DNA of 64,000 nucleotides from Nectonema munidae (GCA_030549495.1 JAUIRK010000953.1:152001-216000); one strand, 5' to 3'; numbered from the stretch's first letter, positions 23,839 to 38,575 are shown. Notes: generated by a model from the letters alone, not told the origin. A program made the numbers and translations.

Positions 23839-24790
23839 TTAGTTAGAAGGGTGATGCTGTTTTTCATGCACTAGTGTATCAATATCGTGGTTAATTTTGG
23901 TAATCTCACAACTTATATCATATTTCACCTCGAATCTGTGGCGTGCCTTGGACTTGATTGTGAGTAAAAGTAGAAGATCCAGACTCCCAAAGTCTCGTTG
24001 AGGAAAACAAAGAGGACAAGTTTCGTGTTTTGCCATTAAAGTATCAATTTTATCAGTGTGCACAATCACGTTGTTCCTTTTTCTCTATAATTTCTTATTT
24101 AGTTTAATCAGAGTTCCAAAATATCAGTAAGATAAGTCATTCGCGCTACATATCCTTAATTGGTGAAAGTAGGTCCGTCCACTTTGTTGTTGAAACACAA
24201 AAATAACTACTTCATTCAACTGTTTAAAGACAATAGCCAGCATGTTTGCCTTGAAAGTTATTTTACACGTGTGTGAAATAAAAGCTGTGTGTTTAGCATA
24301 CATGTTTCTGCAGACTAAACATATTAGGGCTGTAAACCCCTTCTAGTTTGCTCCAATTCACTTCCGATCCATAAAAGAAATAGGTAACTACTGTCATTAC
24401 ATCAACTGCTTTTCTTAATTTCTCTAAAGTCCAGAAAAAGGAAACTCATTCTCAATTCCTTTCTCAGTATTAAAGCGGTTGAAAACAAGAGGCTCGGAAA
24501 TGTTGACATTCATAAAATCAATTTGAAGGGAAAAAAGACAAAGACATCAACTTTGACATCACATTTTCCTTAACGTTGTCAGACATTTTTAACACTCAAC
24601 AATACATTTTTTCAAAAGGCTTTGACTAATCACCTGGGGTTTCATTGTTCTGGCCACCTGAAGTGCAATCACACATGAAGCCTTCACCATGCTGGTGTTG
24701 GTTATTGATATATCCAAGGCTGATTTATCTTCATCCGCTCTAAACTTGAAAACTTTACTTCAAGAAAGCCACGATTTTTATCTTTTACGG
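23839..24790 (-). pseudogene. hAT-type transposase remnant, ZBED5/FAM200-like
   Basis: Read on the minus strand, 24750-24620 gives VKASCVIALQVAR...KPQVISQSLLKK, matching the RNase H-like start of ZBED5-type hAT transposases. The region at 24069-23839 gives a closing stretch with ARHRFEVKYDISCEITKINH and LVHEKQHHPSN, which matches the C-terminal end of the same family. The middle is short and full of stops and shifts, so most of the catalytic domain has been lost. Terminal repeats are not recognised. Confidence 0.65.
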
Positions 24791-24870
24791 TTTTCAAACA
24801 CACAACAGACGAAGGAATATGCGTAGAGTCCTTGACAAGATATGTCAACACAGGTAGTTTAAATAATTTT

Positions 24871-26560
<1,690 letters not shown>

Positions 26561-27740
26561 TTAATTTTTATTTCAAATATTTATAAATACAGTATTTTTA
26601 ACTGCTAAAATTTTCCATTTTTAGGACACTAATGTATAGGGCTCTGATTTCAGAGATTACCTATACCCTCCTCTTTGAAAATCTAGAATGAATTTTAATC
26701 TATTCTACCATTAAAATGTTTGCGTCCTTCAATTTTTAAGCATTAATCGATGGCTTGTGAAAAAGTAAACGTAAAGAGATTTAGTAAACTTTGAGAGTGA
26801 CTAAGATATTTTAAAAGAATTAATATTGTGAGATGATTTGAAAATAGTGAAATAAAATTAAAAACTTGCAAGGGTCTTACAAATGGATTGTAATTAGAAG
26901 TGCGAAGTCTTCTACTAAGAATGAGGTATTTTGAAATATTAACAGGAAAATACTAAGGGCTCTTACTTCGCTATATGCCTCCTCTTACCAAAAGTTTCAA
27001 TGAAGGTTTCCTCCTCTTAGATACTTTAACTGCTTTGTTCAGTTATGCGATAACAATTTTAAAGTTTTTCACATTTCTACCAATGGTGGCGTATTCTATG
27101 CATATATATTTTTTTTTATATTCAAGGCCTCAAGCATATGTTCCATCTGTTTCCCATATATATAAAAGCCCTAAAAATATTGGGCAATGGAAGTATAGCT
27201 AGAAAATCCTAAATTGAGAGTCTAATTTTATTTCACAATTCTAGTTGACTCATTATCCAAAGAAATGACAACCACATCTTGAACAATTCCAAAAAAAGAA
27301 AGGAGTCTCTATATTTTGAGGATCTGTAGCATATCGTTTTCAAGGCGAATAAGTCAATATGGATTATTTCAGAAATATGAAAAATTGATTTTGAATCGAT
27401 TTTGACTTTTTCAGTTTATTACATAAATAAAATAAAATTTTAGGTCAATAAATTCATTTCATAATATTACAAATCTTTTTGAAATATTTCAAGAACACAT
27501 TAATATATAAAAACAATTTTTTTATACAAAAATACAAAAAAAATGCAATTTATAAGGTTTATCAGTGATCAGATCATATAAAAAAATATCTCGTTAGAGA
27601 ATTCTACCTTTTTTGGATAATTACTGCCATTTAAAATACTGTCGTTTTTTAATTAATTATTTTTCAAAAAAAATTGTGTCCTCTTTTTCCGAGAAAATTT
27701 TCTTTATTCATTAAAATTTCGAATATAGTTACATTTCAGT
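26561..27740. other. AT-rich spacer
   Basis: No gene recognised. One 75-codon open stretch at 26975-27202 has no family features and is probably chance. Confidence 0.4.
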
Positions 27741-27993
27741 CTTTTTTATTTGATATAGTAAGCCTTTCGGCCATCACAGGCGAGTACAGATTGATGTTAA
27801 AAACATAATTAAAACTGATAGTATACTAAATAGGTTATATCAAAGCACTTTTAGCCGTAAGGCTATATGCTCGCATTGTGCTTGAAATGGTTAATCACAG
27901 TTTTTGTGAATTTGTTTATAAGAGTGAGGAGGCTTGGGGATCGAACCCCTGACCGTTAAGCTGAGAGGTACACCCTAATAATCATTGCGACTC
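27741..27993 (-). mobile_element. tRNA-derived SINE, family D
   Basis: On the minus strand a tRNA-like head reads CAATGATTATTAGGGTGTAC, followed by a B box in CAGGGGTTCGATCCCCAAG. The body (GATTAACCATTTCAAGCACA, GCCTTACGGCTAAAAGTGC) differs from families A and B, and the end is ATCAAATAAAAAAG. Confidence 0.7.
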
Positions 27994-28729
27994 ATACTAA
28001 ATGTAGTTAACAAGTAAATATTTTTACTTTACAAATCTTCATTAAAAATGCTTTTTTATAATAAAACCAGATGTTCATTAAAATTCTTCAATATTGGTTT
28101 TTGAGTAAAACAAATCTCAGCGGCTAACCAATTAAAGTATGGTCGCAATATTGAAAAATATATTTAAATGAATTTTTACAAGTTCATATTCTAGCAATGT
28201 TAAATAAAATAAAAGTAGTTTAAATTCATATATAAACGATATAGCAAAAAAATTAAATTAGGTTAGTTGTTTTGTATTATTCCTTAAAATAAAATTTCTC
28301 TAGGAATTTTTATAAATTTTGATTAAAAATTTTATGATGACCACCATAAAATTAATTTTTTATTTTATATAAATTTAAAACTAACTGTTGAAATTCAGAT
28401 TAATTTCAAGACCATATTTTATTTTTTTTTTGTTTAATAATGGAATTCATTTCTCTCATTCAAAATATTAAAAATGTTATATTCATTCTCCTTAATTTTC
28501 TTAGAAAAAATATAATATATTAAACATCACTCAAATAAATAAGCTTACATTTGCCTACAAATATAATTTACAAATGCGCAGCAAGCTTTGTTTTTTTAAC
28601 CGTTTTCCTACCAAAATTTTTGGATTGTATGTAATACATTTACAAAAACTAAAATACTGATATTTTATGTGTTTTATTCTATTAAAATAGTTGAATCAAA
28701 CAAAAAATACATTTTAGATGGTTTTTTAC
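27994..28729. other. AT-rich spacer
   Basis: No coding or repeat signal supported. Confidence 0.4.
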
Positions 28730-30645
28730 AATGTTCCTTTAAAGGAACATTGGAGGTTTTCTACAAAATACTACAAAAATAAAAGTTTATTTTTTATGAT
28801 AAAAATCGAAACATGCTGTTCCTCTTTCATTATGTAACCTCACATTGCACTTGCTACACATTTTAGTTGTGTTCCTTTTGCAAATTTTACAGCGTCCTTG
28901 TGAAGTTTTCACTGCTATGTGTTCAGATAAGTCACAACGTATGCTTTCTATGTTCAACCTTTCTCCAACAGAGAGGCGGGCAGCAAGTTTATTTTCAACT
29001 TTAGATTTGAATAAGCATAATGCAATTGTTCTTCTAAATTCTAAATGAGACATTTTCTCATCGTATATCAAAGAATAAAATTTCCATGCAGACACTATGG
29101 ATAAGTTCAACACATTTGTAAACAAAGGCCAATACCATTTTTTGCCCCGAATCTTTGGTCTGTATGAACTCAATAATTTATCCATAATGTCTACACCACC
29201 CATGTTTCTGTTGTACATAGACACAATGTGCGGTTGCTTTACTGCTTTTTCGCCAAATTTATTTCTTCTTTTAGCAACATGTAAAGGTTCATCAGTAAGC
29301 CAGTTACTTGCTAAGCTTACAATTGAATTATCATTCCATTTGATAAAAAAAACTTTTCCATCACTACAAAAATCATACGTTCCTCTCTCTTTCTTTTTGA
29401 GTTGTTTGTCATCCATGAGAAAACTACTAGCTCCAGATATTCTGTTACACCTAATAGTTCCCGCTGAGCGCAAACTTCTTTTTCTCAAATCGAGCATCAA
29501 AACATAGCTAGAAAAAAAATTGTCGAAGTACAGTTCGTGTTTTTCAGGAGTAGAAACTTTTAAAATTTCTCTTGTTAGTTCATTCACTACTCTAGTACTC
29601 AATGGAGTCTTTGTTGCGAATTCTTCTTTACCTTGATATATTTTTAAGTAGTAAGGGTATCCTGTTGAGCTACAAATAGACCAAATTTTGTAGCCAAAAC
29701 GTATTGGCTTACCTTTTATATATTGTTTTGAACTATGGCGACCATAATATGGAACCATAGATTCGTCAATAGAAAGGCGCTTATGCAAAACTCCAAACTG
29801 AATTAAATTCTTATTTAAAATTTTGTATAATGGAGAAATTTTACGGAGTCTGTCAATTGAAGAATGTAAATTGTTTGAAAAATGAATATACTTTTTTATC
29901 TCTAAATACCGATTTTTGCTCATATTTTTATGAACAAGAGCAACTCCCAAGTCGGGTTGTGTAGATCCAGAATTGATGTTCTTCAAGAACACTGTGATAT
30001 CCTGACAAAATCAAAATTCCCAAAAAACTTGAATTTCATCTTCGGTCACTGAGAAACTTTGATTGTTCATATCTCTATTTGCGTAAAGATTTGTTTGATC
30101 AACAATAAGGGAGATGATATCTTTTAAGAAGTAGTTTTTCCATAGAAGAAAAGGGCAGCTTTCACATATTTCCGAAATTTTTTCTTTGATTTCTAGATCA
30201 TCTTCTGCCATTTGAGAAACAAATGTTCGATTCTTGTGCCATTCAACGTTTTCAAGCTTGGCACGTTTTTTTCTTGGCTTTGCTTCAACAACATCCCCAT
30301 CAAATTCTATTTCAATTTCCCCAGCTGGCTCAAACTCGTCTTCTTTATCGCTGTATACTTCTTCGGTTTCGCTCACATTTTCAGCTGAACAATTAGGAGG
30401 AAGAATAATGATATTTTTTACACTTTGATTTACAAGATAGTCATAAGCTTCAGGTAAAGTAGTAACCTTTTTGAAACTTTCCATTTAAAAATTTTATCTA
30501 AAAATTAATAAAGTATATTTTTGAAAATATTTTTAATACATATATAATTTTATGTATATTTATTCAGAATAGTATGTATATAAACCTGTATAGATAGGGA
30601 GAGAAAGATAAGTGTAAACCCTCCAATGTTCCTTTATAAGAACAG
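28730..30645 (-). mobile_element. piggyBac element 2, nearly intact
   Basis: The transposase gene is flanked by inverted subterminal repeats. The left side (28730-28757) and the right side read inward as TAAAGGAACATTGGAGG, each part of a palindrome AATGTTCCTT..AAGGAACATT. I could not fix the outermost TTAA pair, so true element ends may lie a little further out. A third copy of the palindrome is at 31105-31126. Confidence 0.82.
28787..30484 (-). pseudogene. piggyBac transposase with one apparent frameshift
   Basis: The N-terminal part (30484-30011, 157 codons) starts MESFKKVTTLPEAYDYLVNQ, has an acidic segment with EFEPAGEIEIEFDGD and ends DEIQVFWEF. The main part (29992-28787, 401 codons) carries the three catalytic aspartates in LSIDESMVPYYGRH, LYFDNFFSSYVLML and NMGGVDIMDKLLSSYRP. 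It ends with a Cys/His-rich zinc finger, CKICKRNTTKMCSKCN and GTACFDFYHKK. Together the pieces give about 560 residues, the normal piggyBac length. The break at ~30000 falls within the conserved LGI/LSGYH region. Because only one shift is visible, the copy is young. Confidence 0.92.
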
Positions 30646-30944
30646 CAAAAATGTTTTATCAATAAAACTTGCTCAAAGTCTTACTTTAAGCAAAATTAAA
30701 ATGAAGTTAGTTATTTTAAATCTTTTTTTTTGAAAAATTTAATGTACAAGTGTAGATTGGAAAAATAAGACATTTAAAAAACTAGATTGTTTTTTTGACA
30801 AAAATAAGCAAAAAATAAATTCCTTAATTTTATATCATTTCGGAAAAATATCAAACAAAAATAAACTAATTTCTTTTTTAAAAATGTTAAATTAAACAAA
30901 TATATTTTTTCTTCTAAAAATTTTCATTATAATTTAACTTTTTT

Positions 30945-31088
30945 TTTTTGACAGGGTGTTTCATGCAAGGGAAGTAGAAACTTCCATATCTGCACTGATG
31001 AACTTTTTATGATAAGTCGATGGCATCGCCGGGATTCGAACCCAAGGGCTTTGGATCCGTAGGCGAAGCCTCTACCTATCAGCCCTTA
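30945..31088 (-). mobile_element. tRNA-derived SINE, family C
   Basis: On the minus strand the head TAAGGGCTGATAGGTAGAGG contains an A-box-like sequence, and GGGTTCGAATCCCGGCG is a perfect B box. The body (CTTATCATAAAAAGTTCATC, GAAACACCCTGTC) ends in a run of A. Confidence 0.75.
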
Positions 31089-31104
31089 GTAATCAAATAA
31101 AAAT

Positions 31105-31126
31105 AATGTTCCTTTAAAGGAACATT
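31105..31126. repeat. Solitary piggyBac-type palindrome
   Basis: Perfect 22-bp palindrome with half-site AATGTTCCTTT, identical to that at 28730-28751 and followed by GGAAGG as the other is by GGAGG. Probably a leftover element end. Confidence 0.7.
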
Positions 31127-33046
31127 GGAAGGAAAACGGTATAAATACAAGAGTGAAATATATTCCTATAACTTGAGAAATAAGCAAGATTATTTTGTGT
31201 ATCGTTCTTTTGTGGGTATCAAACATAATACTTTTATAAGTAAAGTAATGAATATGTGGAACTCCTTTAAAAATTTGATATTTGTTTAACATAAAGTAAT
31301 TTAAAAAAAGTTGAAAATATTTTTAATGAAAAGTTAGTCTCTTTAATATAATGGTGAACATAAGTATAATATGTATAAATATTGTGTATTTGCAAGTATA
31401 CATATATGTATTTATTCTTCTTCGTTTGTTTTATTTCTTTTTAAATATTGGTTTGAGAAACTTCATGTATGTCCTTTAGATTTTTGCTCATTTTTTTCAA
31501 TTGTTAAAATTTTCAATTATTGCGTTTTAAATAATTAAATCTATTGTAAATATTATTAAGTAAGAATATTTCCTTCCATTACGCTTCTACATCCAAATTA
31601 TGCTAGTTTGCTCAGAATTTTTTAAATAGGTATTTTTTTGTCAAATCCTTTTACATCTCTCTTTTAACCTGAAGTGTTAAAAATTTATGCTGCCTTGTTG
31701 ATGAAATTCTTCCTCTGCCTTATTCCATATCATTTATTTGCTAAACATTTCAGATTTTTTTTAATCGTTCCTGGCTAATCCTACCCTCAAATATGACCAG
31801 TAAGGGTCTTTCTTAACTATGCGCTACCCCTTTTCCCTATACTTATCTATTTTAAATGGCGATCTTTTCTTAGAAATGTGCTGTGCTTCCAAAAAATAGC
31901 AAGTTTTTATAATTTTTTTTACACTTTTCAATTGCTCTTTTCGATTATTTCATCATAATAAAAATCATTCAAATAATGTAAACTTTTAATTTTTACTTCG
32001 ATTTTTTCTTTTTATTCTTTTTTTTCAATTAAATAGATAGCAATATTATGTTTCTCCATTAAGTGTGAGTTTTGCATTCTTACAACGCGCACTTGCCCGT
32101 AAACCAGCATCGGTGGCTAATGTATGGATGGCACATCAAACAACCTACAAACTTAGAAATTTTATTTAGTTTACAATTTTAAATGTTTTAATTTGTTTTA
32201 AATTCTCAATTTTTAAAAACCTGCCTCTGGCATTTTCTTAGGTATCCATTATGTATCTCTTTTGAGAGTCATTCATTTTTTACTTTAACTTGAAATTTTT
32301 TATTTGTTTTATATTTTCAGATAGGTTTTTGTTTTTAATTATTCCTTAAGTGTTTTTATTTTTTCCAAGAATGCTATTTTACTCTAATACTGTATCCTTT
32401 GATCCTTTGCATTCATGTAAATTTTCATAATTTAGTCGAGTACAAGTCTTTCAACATTTTATTTTATAAGTTCTCTAAATATTTTTGCAAACATTTATAT
32501 TGGGTTTTTTAATATATCAGGGTTTTTCTAGATGTTAAAAATCATCAAGGTGAGGTTCTCCTTGAAACTTTAATAGAGAGTTGACGGTAAAATCAATCAA
32601 TAATAAAAATTATTTTTAGCATATTTTACTTGTAAATACTCTATAATTTTCAAAATCTATGTACATTAACATCCAATTTAGTAATTTTAACCCTCATTAC
32701 CCACAAAATTTTGACATCATATTTTGCCCTTGGGTCCAAATGGCTCATTAATCAAAAGCACAAAATTTAGTTCAGTATTGAGCTTTATTATTTTAAAAAT
32801 ACAAAAAAATAAAAATAAAAATTAATAGAAAATATTTCAAAACATTGTAATACATTTTACAAACAAAATTTTCACATTTGTAACACATTGAATCAAATTA
32901 TTGTTGGTTTTTCATACCGATAATATCTACCTAATTTTCTTTTGTTTCACAAATATTCTGTGTTACTTTACTTTTACTTTCTATCAAATTTTTTGCTTTA
33001 GGATTTCTGGGCAATGTTTTTCAACTTTTAATATTCAAAGCAGATA
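31127..33046. other. AT-rich spacer
   Basis: No gene recognised. TTAACCCTCATTACCCAC near 32687 looks like one end of a TTAA MITE. A less AT-rich stretch at 32066-32160 is open but too short to assign. Confidence 0.35.
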
Positions 33047-34430
33047 CAGTGCAATCTCGAAGTCGAATAGTTCGAACATTCGGTTGTGTCGAAGTAAATC
33101 TGCTGTCCCCTCGAAGTGTAATTGGAATTAATTACTCCCTTTGTCTCCAAGTGTCACTTCTTTGACTTCGAGATCAAAAGTCACAATCACAAAATAATAA
33201 AGAGAATCGTAAGTTTGTGATCGATGCGATCAAAGGTTGCGCTAATTGCAATTGAATACTATGATGCGCTAATTTTAATCTGCTATAGGCATCAAACATC
33301 AAACACTGGTTTCAACACTCTAATCAAAGATTATACGATTTATTTCTAGTGACAACTCTAACTTACACATCGATGGTATCTGATAAAATATAGTCTTGAT
33401 GAAAAGAAAACTCACTGTACATAATATTAAGACGTAGTACGAAGCTATTCTTAAAGTTGAAAAATGGATCAAGAAAAAGACTCGAATCGCTAAAGACTTT
33501 GATGCACCACTTAATACTTTGTCCACATGGATAAAGTCATTGACAAAAATCAAATAATCTTATGAGACCCGTGGAGCGGCTGTAAACGAATATAACTGCC
33601 AGTTATCTAATGTAGAAGACGCCATCTTTTTGTTGTTTGAGAATGCCCAAGCACAAAATATTTCCATCTTTGGAACTATAAGCCAAGGCACTGAATCTTG
33701 CAAAAGACCTTGAACACCCAGACTTTCACTGTAGTGAAGGTTAACTTAGTCGTTTCAAGTAGCGTCATACATAACATTACATTTTGAACCATCAAAGGAG
33801 AAAGCTAGAGTGTTAGGGACGACTACCTCGATGATTGGTACCTTACCCCAACTTCTGAAGACTTACTCCGAGTATGACATCTACAACGTAGACAAGTCTG
33901 GTGTCTTCTACAAGCTTCTTCCTTCGAAATCTGTTACTCTGAAATGCGAAAAATCCACTGGAAGCAAATTATCTAAAGACCACCATACTGCCCTGGGCCA
34001 ACATGAGTGATACTAACAAACTGCCACTATTCGTGATAGGGCAAGCACTCAACCCAATATGCTTCACGGATGTCAAGTCCATACCCACAGACCACACAGC
34101 AAACAAGAGGGCCTGAATCATGTTCGCGATCTTCGGTGATTGGCTAAAGAAACTCGACATATCATTTTACTTTAAGAAAAAATCTTAACTTTTTAAATAA
34201 TCCTTGGTACTCCACAAATGCTCTCTCCCTCCCACCCAAAGAAGCCGCTCACCAAAATTTCCTTCCACCAAACAGAACATCACGCACCCAACCAATAGGC
34301 CAGGGTATCATCAAGAACATTATAACTCACTTCAGACTAGGAAATAAGGTAAATAAAGCTTTATGTATAGCTTTCTTGATCTTTTCCCAGTTGGAGAGGT
34401 TTTTAGGTTTCCAGAATTTTAGCCGTTACC
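33047..34430 (+). mobile_element. Tigger (TIGD4/TIGD6-like) pogo element, 3'-truncated
   Basis: Starts after TA with the terminal repeat CAGTGCAATCTCGAAGTCGA. From an ATG at 33399 the plus strand reads MKRKLTV, then IAKDFDAPLNTLSTWIKS (helix-turn-helix start) and VEDAIFLLFENAQAQNISIF (CENP-B-like domain). Next come the DDE core pieces DIYNVDKSGVFYKLLPSKSV and, in broken frames, NPICFTDVKSIPTDHTANK and FGDWLKKLD. The first catalytic Asp is in the NVDKSG context. Several stops and shifts. No matching right terminal repeat is seen. Confidence 0.8.
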
Positions 34431-35387
34431 GAACTTGGAATACCGATTCCGATACTTCTTCTTACCATAATTTTGTAAATGCGAACGTACATTCTCAAAA
34501 TATTTTGGTTCACGACATATTAATTATTAAGTTAGCACTTAAAAATTTTATTGAGGATGCGAAAACCATTTTGCAAAACCATGTCACCCCTCTAGATGTG
34601 CGTCTCTCTCTGTATATATACAAAAATACATATTATATATATGTATATATGTTATACAGGGGGGCACATCCTCAAAATTATTGGGAGGGGGGGATTTTTT
34701 TGTTGCAATTTTCAAAATTAGTGGTCTGGAAATACCACAGGAGACCAAATATTCAAGCAATCCATTAAAATAGAGTGTATTCAGCGCATACCTAAAGTCC
34801 TAAATTTATAAGACTACTTTATATTTTTTTTACAAAATTGGTGAATTTAAATACTATACTTCCAGCGAAAATATTTTAATTAAATTTGCATATCGAATAT
34901 ACACTAGTTTAAAAAAATCCAAAAATGTTAGGGGGTGGAATAGGCTTTTCATTTGAAAATTTAAGTAGTCTACCATCCACATTACAGGAATTGATGAAAG
35001 GATTTTTGACTCATAGAGAAAACAAATAACTGAAGGTTGGATAGTTTTATATATAGTGTAAAGACAAAGAGTCTACTAGACACCCTGCGATGTTTATATG
35101 AAAAAATGTGATTGATTCAGGGGCAAGGGTATAAAATGAAGTTATAATTGTGCAAACAAAAAATTAAGATCGCATTATTTCATTTTACTCAGCATATTCA
35201 AAAATAGTTTAAAAGCTAAATTGATACAAGCTACAAAAAGTAAAATAACTTAACATTTTGCAATGATTTGCCTTTTATAATAACTTTTAAGGAAAAAAAG
35301 TCTATTAAAAAAGTTATAGAGCTTCAACAAAAACTAAAAAATTTTAGAGCATAACTTAAGTTTTTTGAAAACTAATTTGACGTATCC
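34431..35387. other. Spacer with TA-rich microsatellite
   Basis: No gene. A TATATA/ACATAT microsatellite lies at 34611-34656, followed by G-rich text (GGGAGGGGGGGATTTTTTTG). Confidence 0.5.
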
Positions 35388-35614
35388 CCTATGGCATACT
35401 CTATGGGTGGCATCGCAGGTTGGTTGAGATGATGGACTCAGCACGGAAGCCTCTTGATTCGATTCCTCATCGATACCAATTTGTCCAAGTTTGACATAAG
35501 CGGTACATCAGTGCCTTGCCAATGAAAACACACCTACGGTATCTTTACCTTACCTTTTACTCAAAATTGAAAAATTTGCTACATAATTAACATAAGAGAG
35601 AAAGGAGACAAAAT
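35388..35614 (+). mobile_element. tRNA-derived SINE, family B, copy 1
   Basis: Head ATGGGTGGCATCGCAGGTTG with a diverged B box (TTGATTCGATTCCTC). The body shares with family A the text CATAAGCGGTACATCAGTGC and CCTTGCCAATGAAAACAC, then TATCTTTACCTTACC. It adds a 3' extension CAAAATTGAAAAATTTGC seen also at 49119-49339 but not in family A. Confidence 0.8.
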
Positions 35615-36600
35615 AAACTAATAAAGCAATTTTCACTATTTTAAAATGAAATTGTCTGTCCTCAGAATAATTTCAAAATAATAGGAGGCATAAAAATAAG
35701 ATAGTTTGTTTAGTTTTTATAAGCAGGAAAAGCTAAAGTTGAAGTAGCTAACCCTTATAGGGTGATTTGGTAACGCTTCTATTTTTTACATTTTGTAAGG
35801 AATCATAGTATACAAAAAACGGTAGTTTAATCACTTTCATAAAATTATTTAAGTCTAAGAACACAAAAACCATTTAAACTAACATAAATCATAAAAATCA
35901 TAGTATACGAGAAAAGAAAATCATTGCGTTTTTTTTGAATATTTCTGTCTAAAAATAAACTTCTGACAGCTTGTCATAAATAGATCAAGTACATTTTTAA
36001 CAACTGAAACATTTTGTTTCGATATTATATTTTTATTATAATAATTAACAAATTTTCTTAAAAAAATGATTTAATTATGTACAGTGTTAATTACAAAATT
36101 TAACAATCGATAAAAAATATCTCTTCTCAAATATTAAACTAATAGCGTATTTTTGATTTAAACCGAATAGCTAATCAAAATATTCATTCCCAAATAGCTA
36201 TTGAAAAAAAATTTCTCGACTTGAAAAAATTCATGTTTTCAAATGTTACGAAATGTAACAAACGTACTGATAAAGATTAAGAGTGAAGTTTGTTGAAAAA
36301 AAATTTTAAAGCGAGTCTGACAATATTCATCGATATAAAATTTTAACGATTGAAAACTATTTTTCTCTCATTTAAAAACATAAACAAATTTTCATTTTTG
36401 CAAAATGTTTGGTGTATTGATGGAACTAAATTTTTACCAAAAATCTCTGTGATTAATTTGAATAGCATAACTTATCATGAAAGAAGGTTCTGAAAATATT
36501 GAACTTATATTCCACTAAAATCTAATTTCTAATGAGATAAAATAAAATTATTTTTAATTTAACTCTAAATACAAATTAGAGAGCTGAATGAGGTAGAAGA
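35615..36600. other. AT-rich spacer
   Basis: No gene or transposon end recognised. Confidence 0.4.
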
Positions 36601-36995
36601 GAGCTTGAGAGAAAGAAGAGAGCTTGAATGAGAGCTTATGTGATTGAGTTTTAGCCAAGAAAGCGGAGGTTAAAAACCGAAAATGAGACAGAAAGAGAAT
36701 CACTGTGACAGGAGATGAGAAAAATCTGGTGGATCATCAACATGTGGTTGCTCAAAAATACTATAAGGCCCTTTGATACACCGTGATAACCCCCAAGAAA
36801 GACCTTGCAAGAGATGGAAAGATGGCTCTTGGAAAAAATACACGCACTCTAAGGTTAGAACAAGATGATGCTGAGGATAGAGGAAAATGGAGGCTCAAGA
36901 TCATGGCCACCGACCCCCCCCCAACTTTGGGACAAGGTGTAGAAGAAGAATTTTATGGAGATATTCATTTTTTTGAAAACAATAAAACCGGTTAA
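36601..36995 (+). mobile_element. 3' fragment of an RTE-like LINE
   Basis: Open from 36783 to 36995 and less AT-rich than its surroundings. It reads LARDGKMALGKNTRTL, EQDDAEDRGKWRLKIMATD and GQGVEEEFYGD. This is the typical closing stretch of RTE-type LINE polyproteins (the ...DRxKWRxxI... tail after the RT). Everything upstream of the tail is absent or unrecognisable. Confidence 0.6.
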
Positions 36996-37190
36996 AAAAG
37001 TCGATTAAACCTGTAAATCATTGTCAAATATATAAACTTCAAAATATACTCTACTTGTAGTATTTCTCTAGTAATTATTTTCTTAATTTATATAAACCAA
37101 CTTTAGGTGTTTAATTGACTCAAAATATTTTATTTGTCACTAAAATATGTATCTCGATAGGACCTACATCTTTTTGGCTACAAATTCGTT
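36996..37190. other. Short AT-rich spacer
   Basis: Nothing recognised. Confidence 0.4.
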
Positions 37191-38575
37191 ATCGGCTCGT
37201 AGTTCCTACGTCATTTCTTCTATACCTTACAGTATGTAATTTTGCTATTCATTCTATAATGATCCTTTCTTGGTAGCTTTTTTTTAATTAGAAATTTATT
37301 TTCTTCAATGTGTGTTTGAAAAAAGTAAGGATATATTTTGAATAAATTTTTTTCTCTCTCAAATCATTCTGATTAAAAAATCTTCTTGATGACCTTAGGC
37401 TTTTTTTTATCAGTATCGTGTATTTTATTATCAGATGATATGAATCAGCCTGAACATTTGTCAACCAATCCCAGTTTAAAGGTTTTTTTCTGATGAATCA
37501 TTCCTGATGTTCATTGTTCAATTACAAAAAGTTGTCCACTTTCTTGATCTAAAAGATTCTCTTTCACACAGAACGAAAAAGATGGACAAATTCAATTTAA
37601 ATCACATATTGGCATATGTGCCATTTTTGATAACTCTGACCCATTCTAAATTTTCAGATTTCCTACCCATCTTAGTTAAATGAAAATTGTAATCCTTGAT
37701 GATAAGCTATGATTTAAAGATTTTTCATTTAAAAAGACTCTTTTTTACGGTCAAAATCTTTTTTGAAACACCCAATATTAGATTACACCACTTTCTAGTT
37801 CATTAAAACATAGTAGATCTTACATTTAGTAAGATACATATTTTTTAGTTATTTGTTTTGATCACATGTTCTCTTTTCAATTAGTTTTCAACTTGGTTCC
37901 TTCTCTCATACTAATCTTCAAAAGATTTTATAATACGTTTTGTTTTTTTTTCATATTTCATACTCAAGATGATTGAAGAAAGTATTATAAGCCAAAATAT
38001 TCAAAAAAAAACGAATTTTTAAAAAATTTTACAGAACTGATTTTTGAGCATACATCACTAATTCAATTCCCATTTCTAGATATTTTTTAACCATATTAGC
38101 CAAAATGGAGTACAGAAATATTTTTGGAGACAGTATCTAGAAGTAAACCGCAAATCTGATTGAAGCTTTCTTCTTCTTCTATTCAGCCTCTTCATTTTCG
38201 AAGGTTGGCATGAACCCTTTCTTCAATATATTCTTGACATTTCTTCCTGTTGAATTGAAGCTTTCAGATATTCTAAAACCATAAATGCCAAAGCTGAGTC
38301 CAAAAATCAAACCAGCATCTTCCGTTTGGTACAAAAACAAATATTTTATTTAAATTTCAAAAATATTTTTGTAGTAATTAGACATAAATCGAACATTTTA
38401 TTGAGATTATTCAATTCATTTTATTTTTCAAGACATTTTAAAACCTCTAAATGCAAAACTGATTTCAGAAATAAAACTAGCATGGTTGATTTGGTATAAA
38501 AACATATATTTAATGTAAAATTAGAGAGAATATTTTTGGAGATAGTTTCTAGACGTAAAGCGCAAGTTTGATTAA
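37191..38575 (-). mobile_element. Element X with tandem repeats, copy 2
   Basis: Reverse-oriented relative to copy 1. The end read first on the plus strand is ATCGGCTCGTAGTTCCTACG, then TTACAGTATGTAATTTTGC, the unique segment (GATGAATCATTCCTGATGTT, CACATGTTCTCTTTTCAATT) and about three or four repeat monomers (~38080-38575). It is truncated before the C-run end. An 83-bp retroposed insert interrupts it at 38171-38253. Confidence 0.7.
38171..38253 (-). mobile_element. 5'-truncated LINE tail inserted in element X
   Basis: An 83-bp insert flanked by a perfect 12-bp direct repeat ATTGAAGCTTTC (38159-38170 and 38254-38265). On the minus strand it ends in GAAGAAGAA, and it reads CATGCCAACCTTCGAAAATG like the extreme 3' end of a LINE ORF. 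Both traits fit target-primed insertion of a 5'-truncated LINE. Confidence 0.65.

Noticed and set aside
29097-29507. 136-codon plus-strand open stretch
   Set aside because: Antisense to the piggyBac transposase. No family features.
34611-34656. Structured RNA hairpin
   Set aside because: The palindromic look comes from a TA-rich microsatellite.
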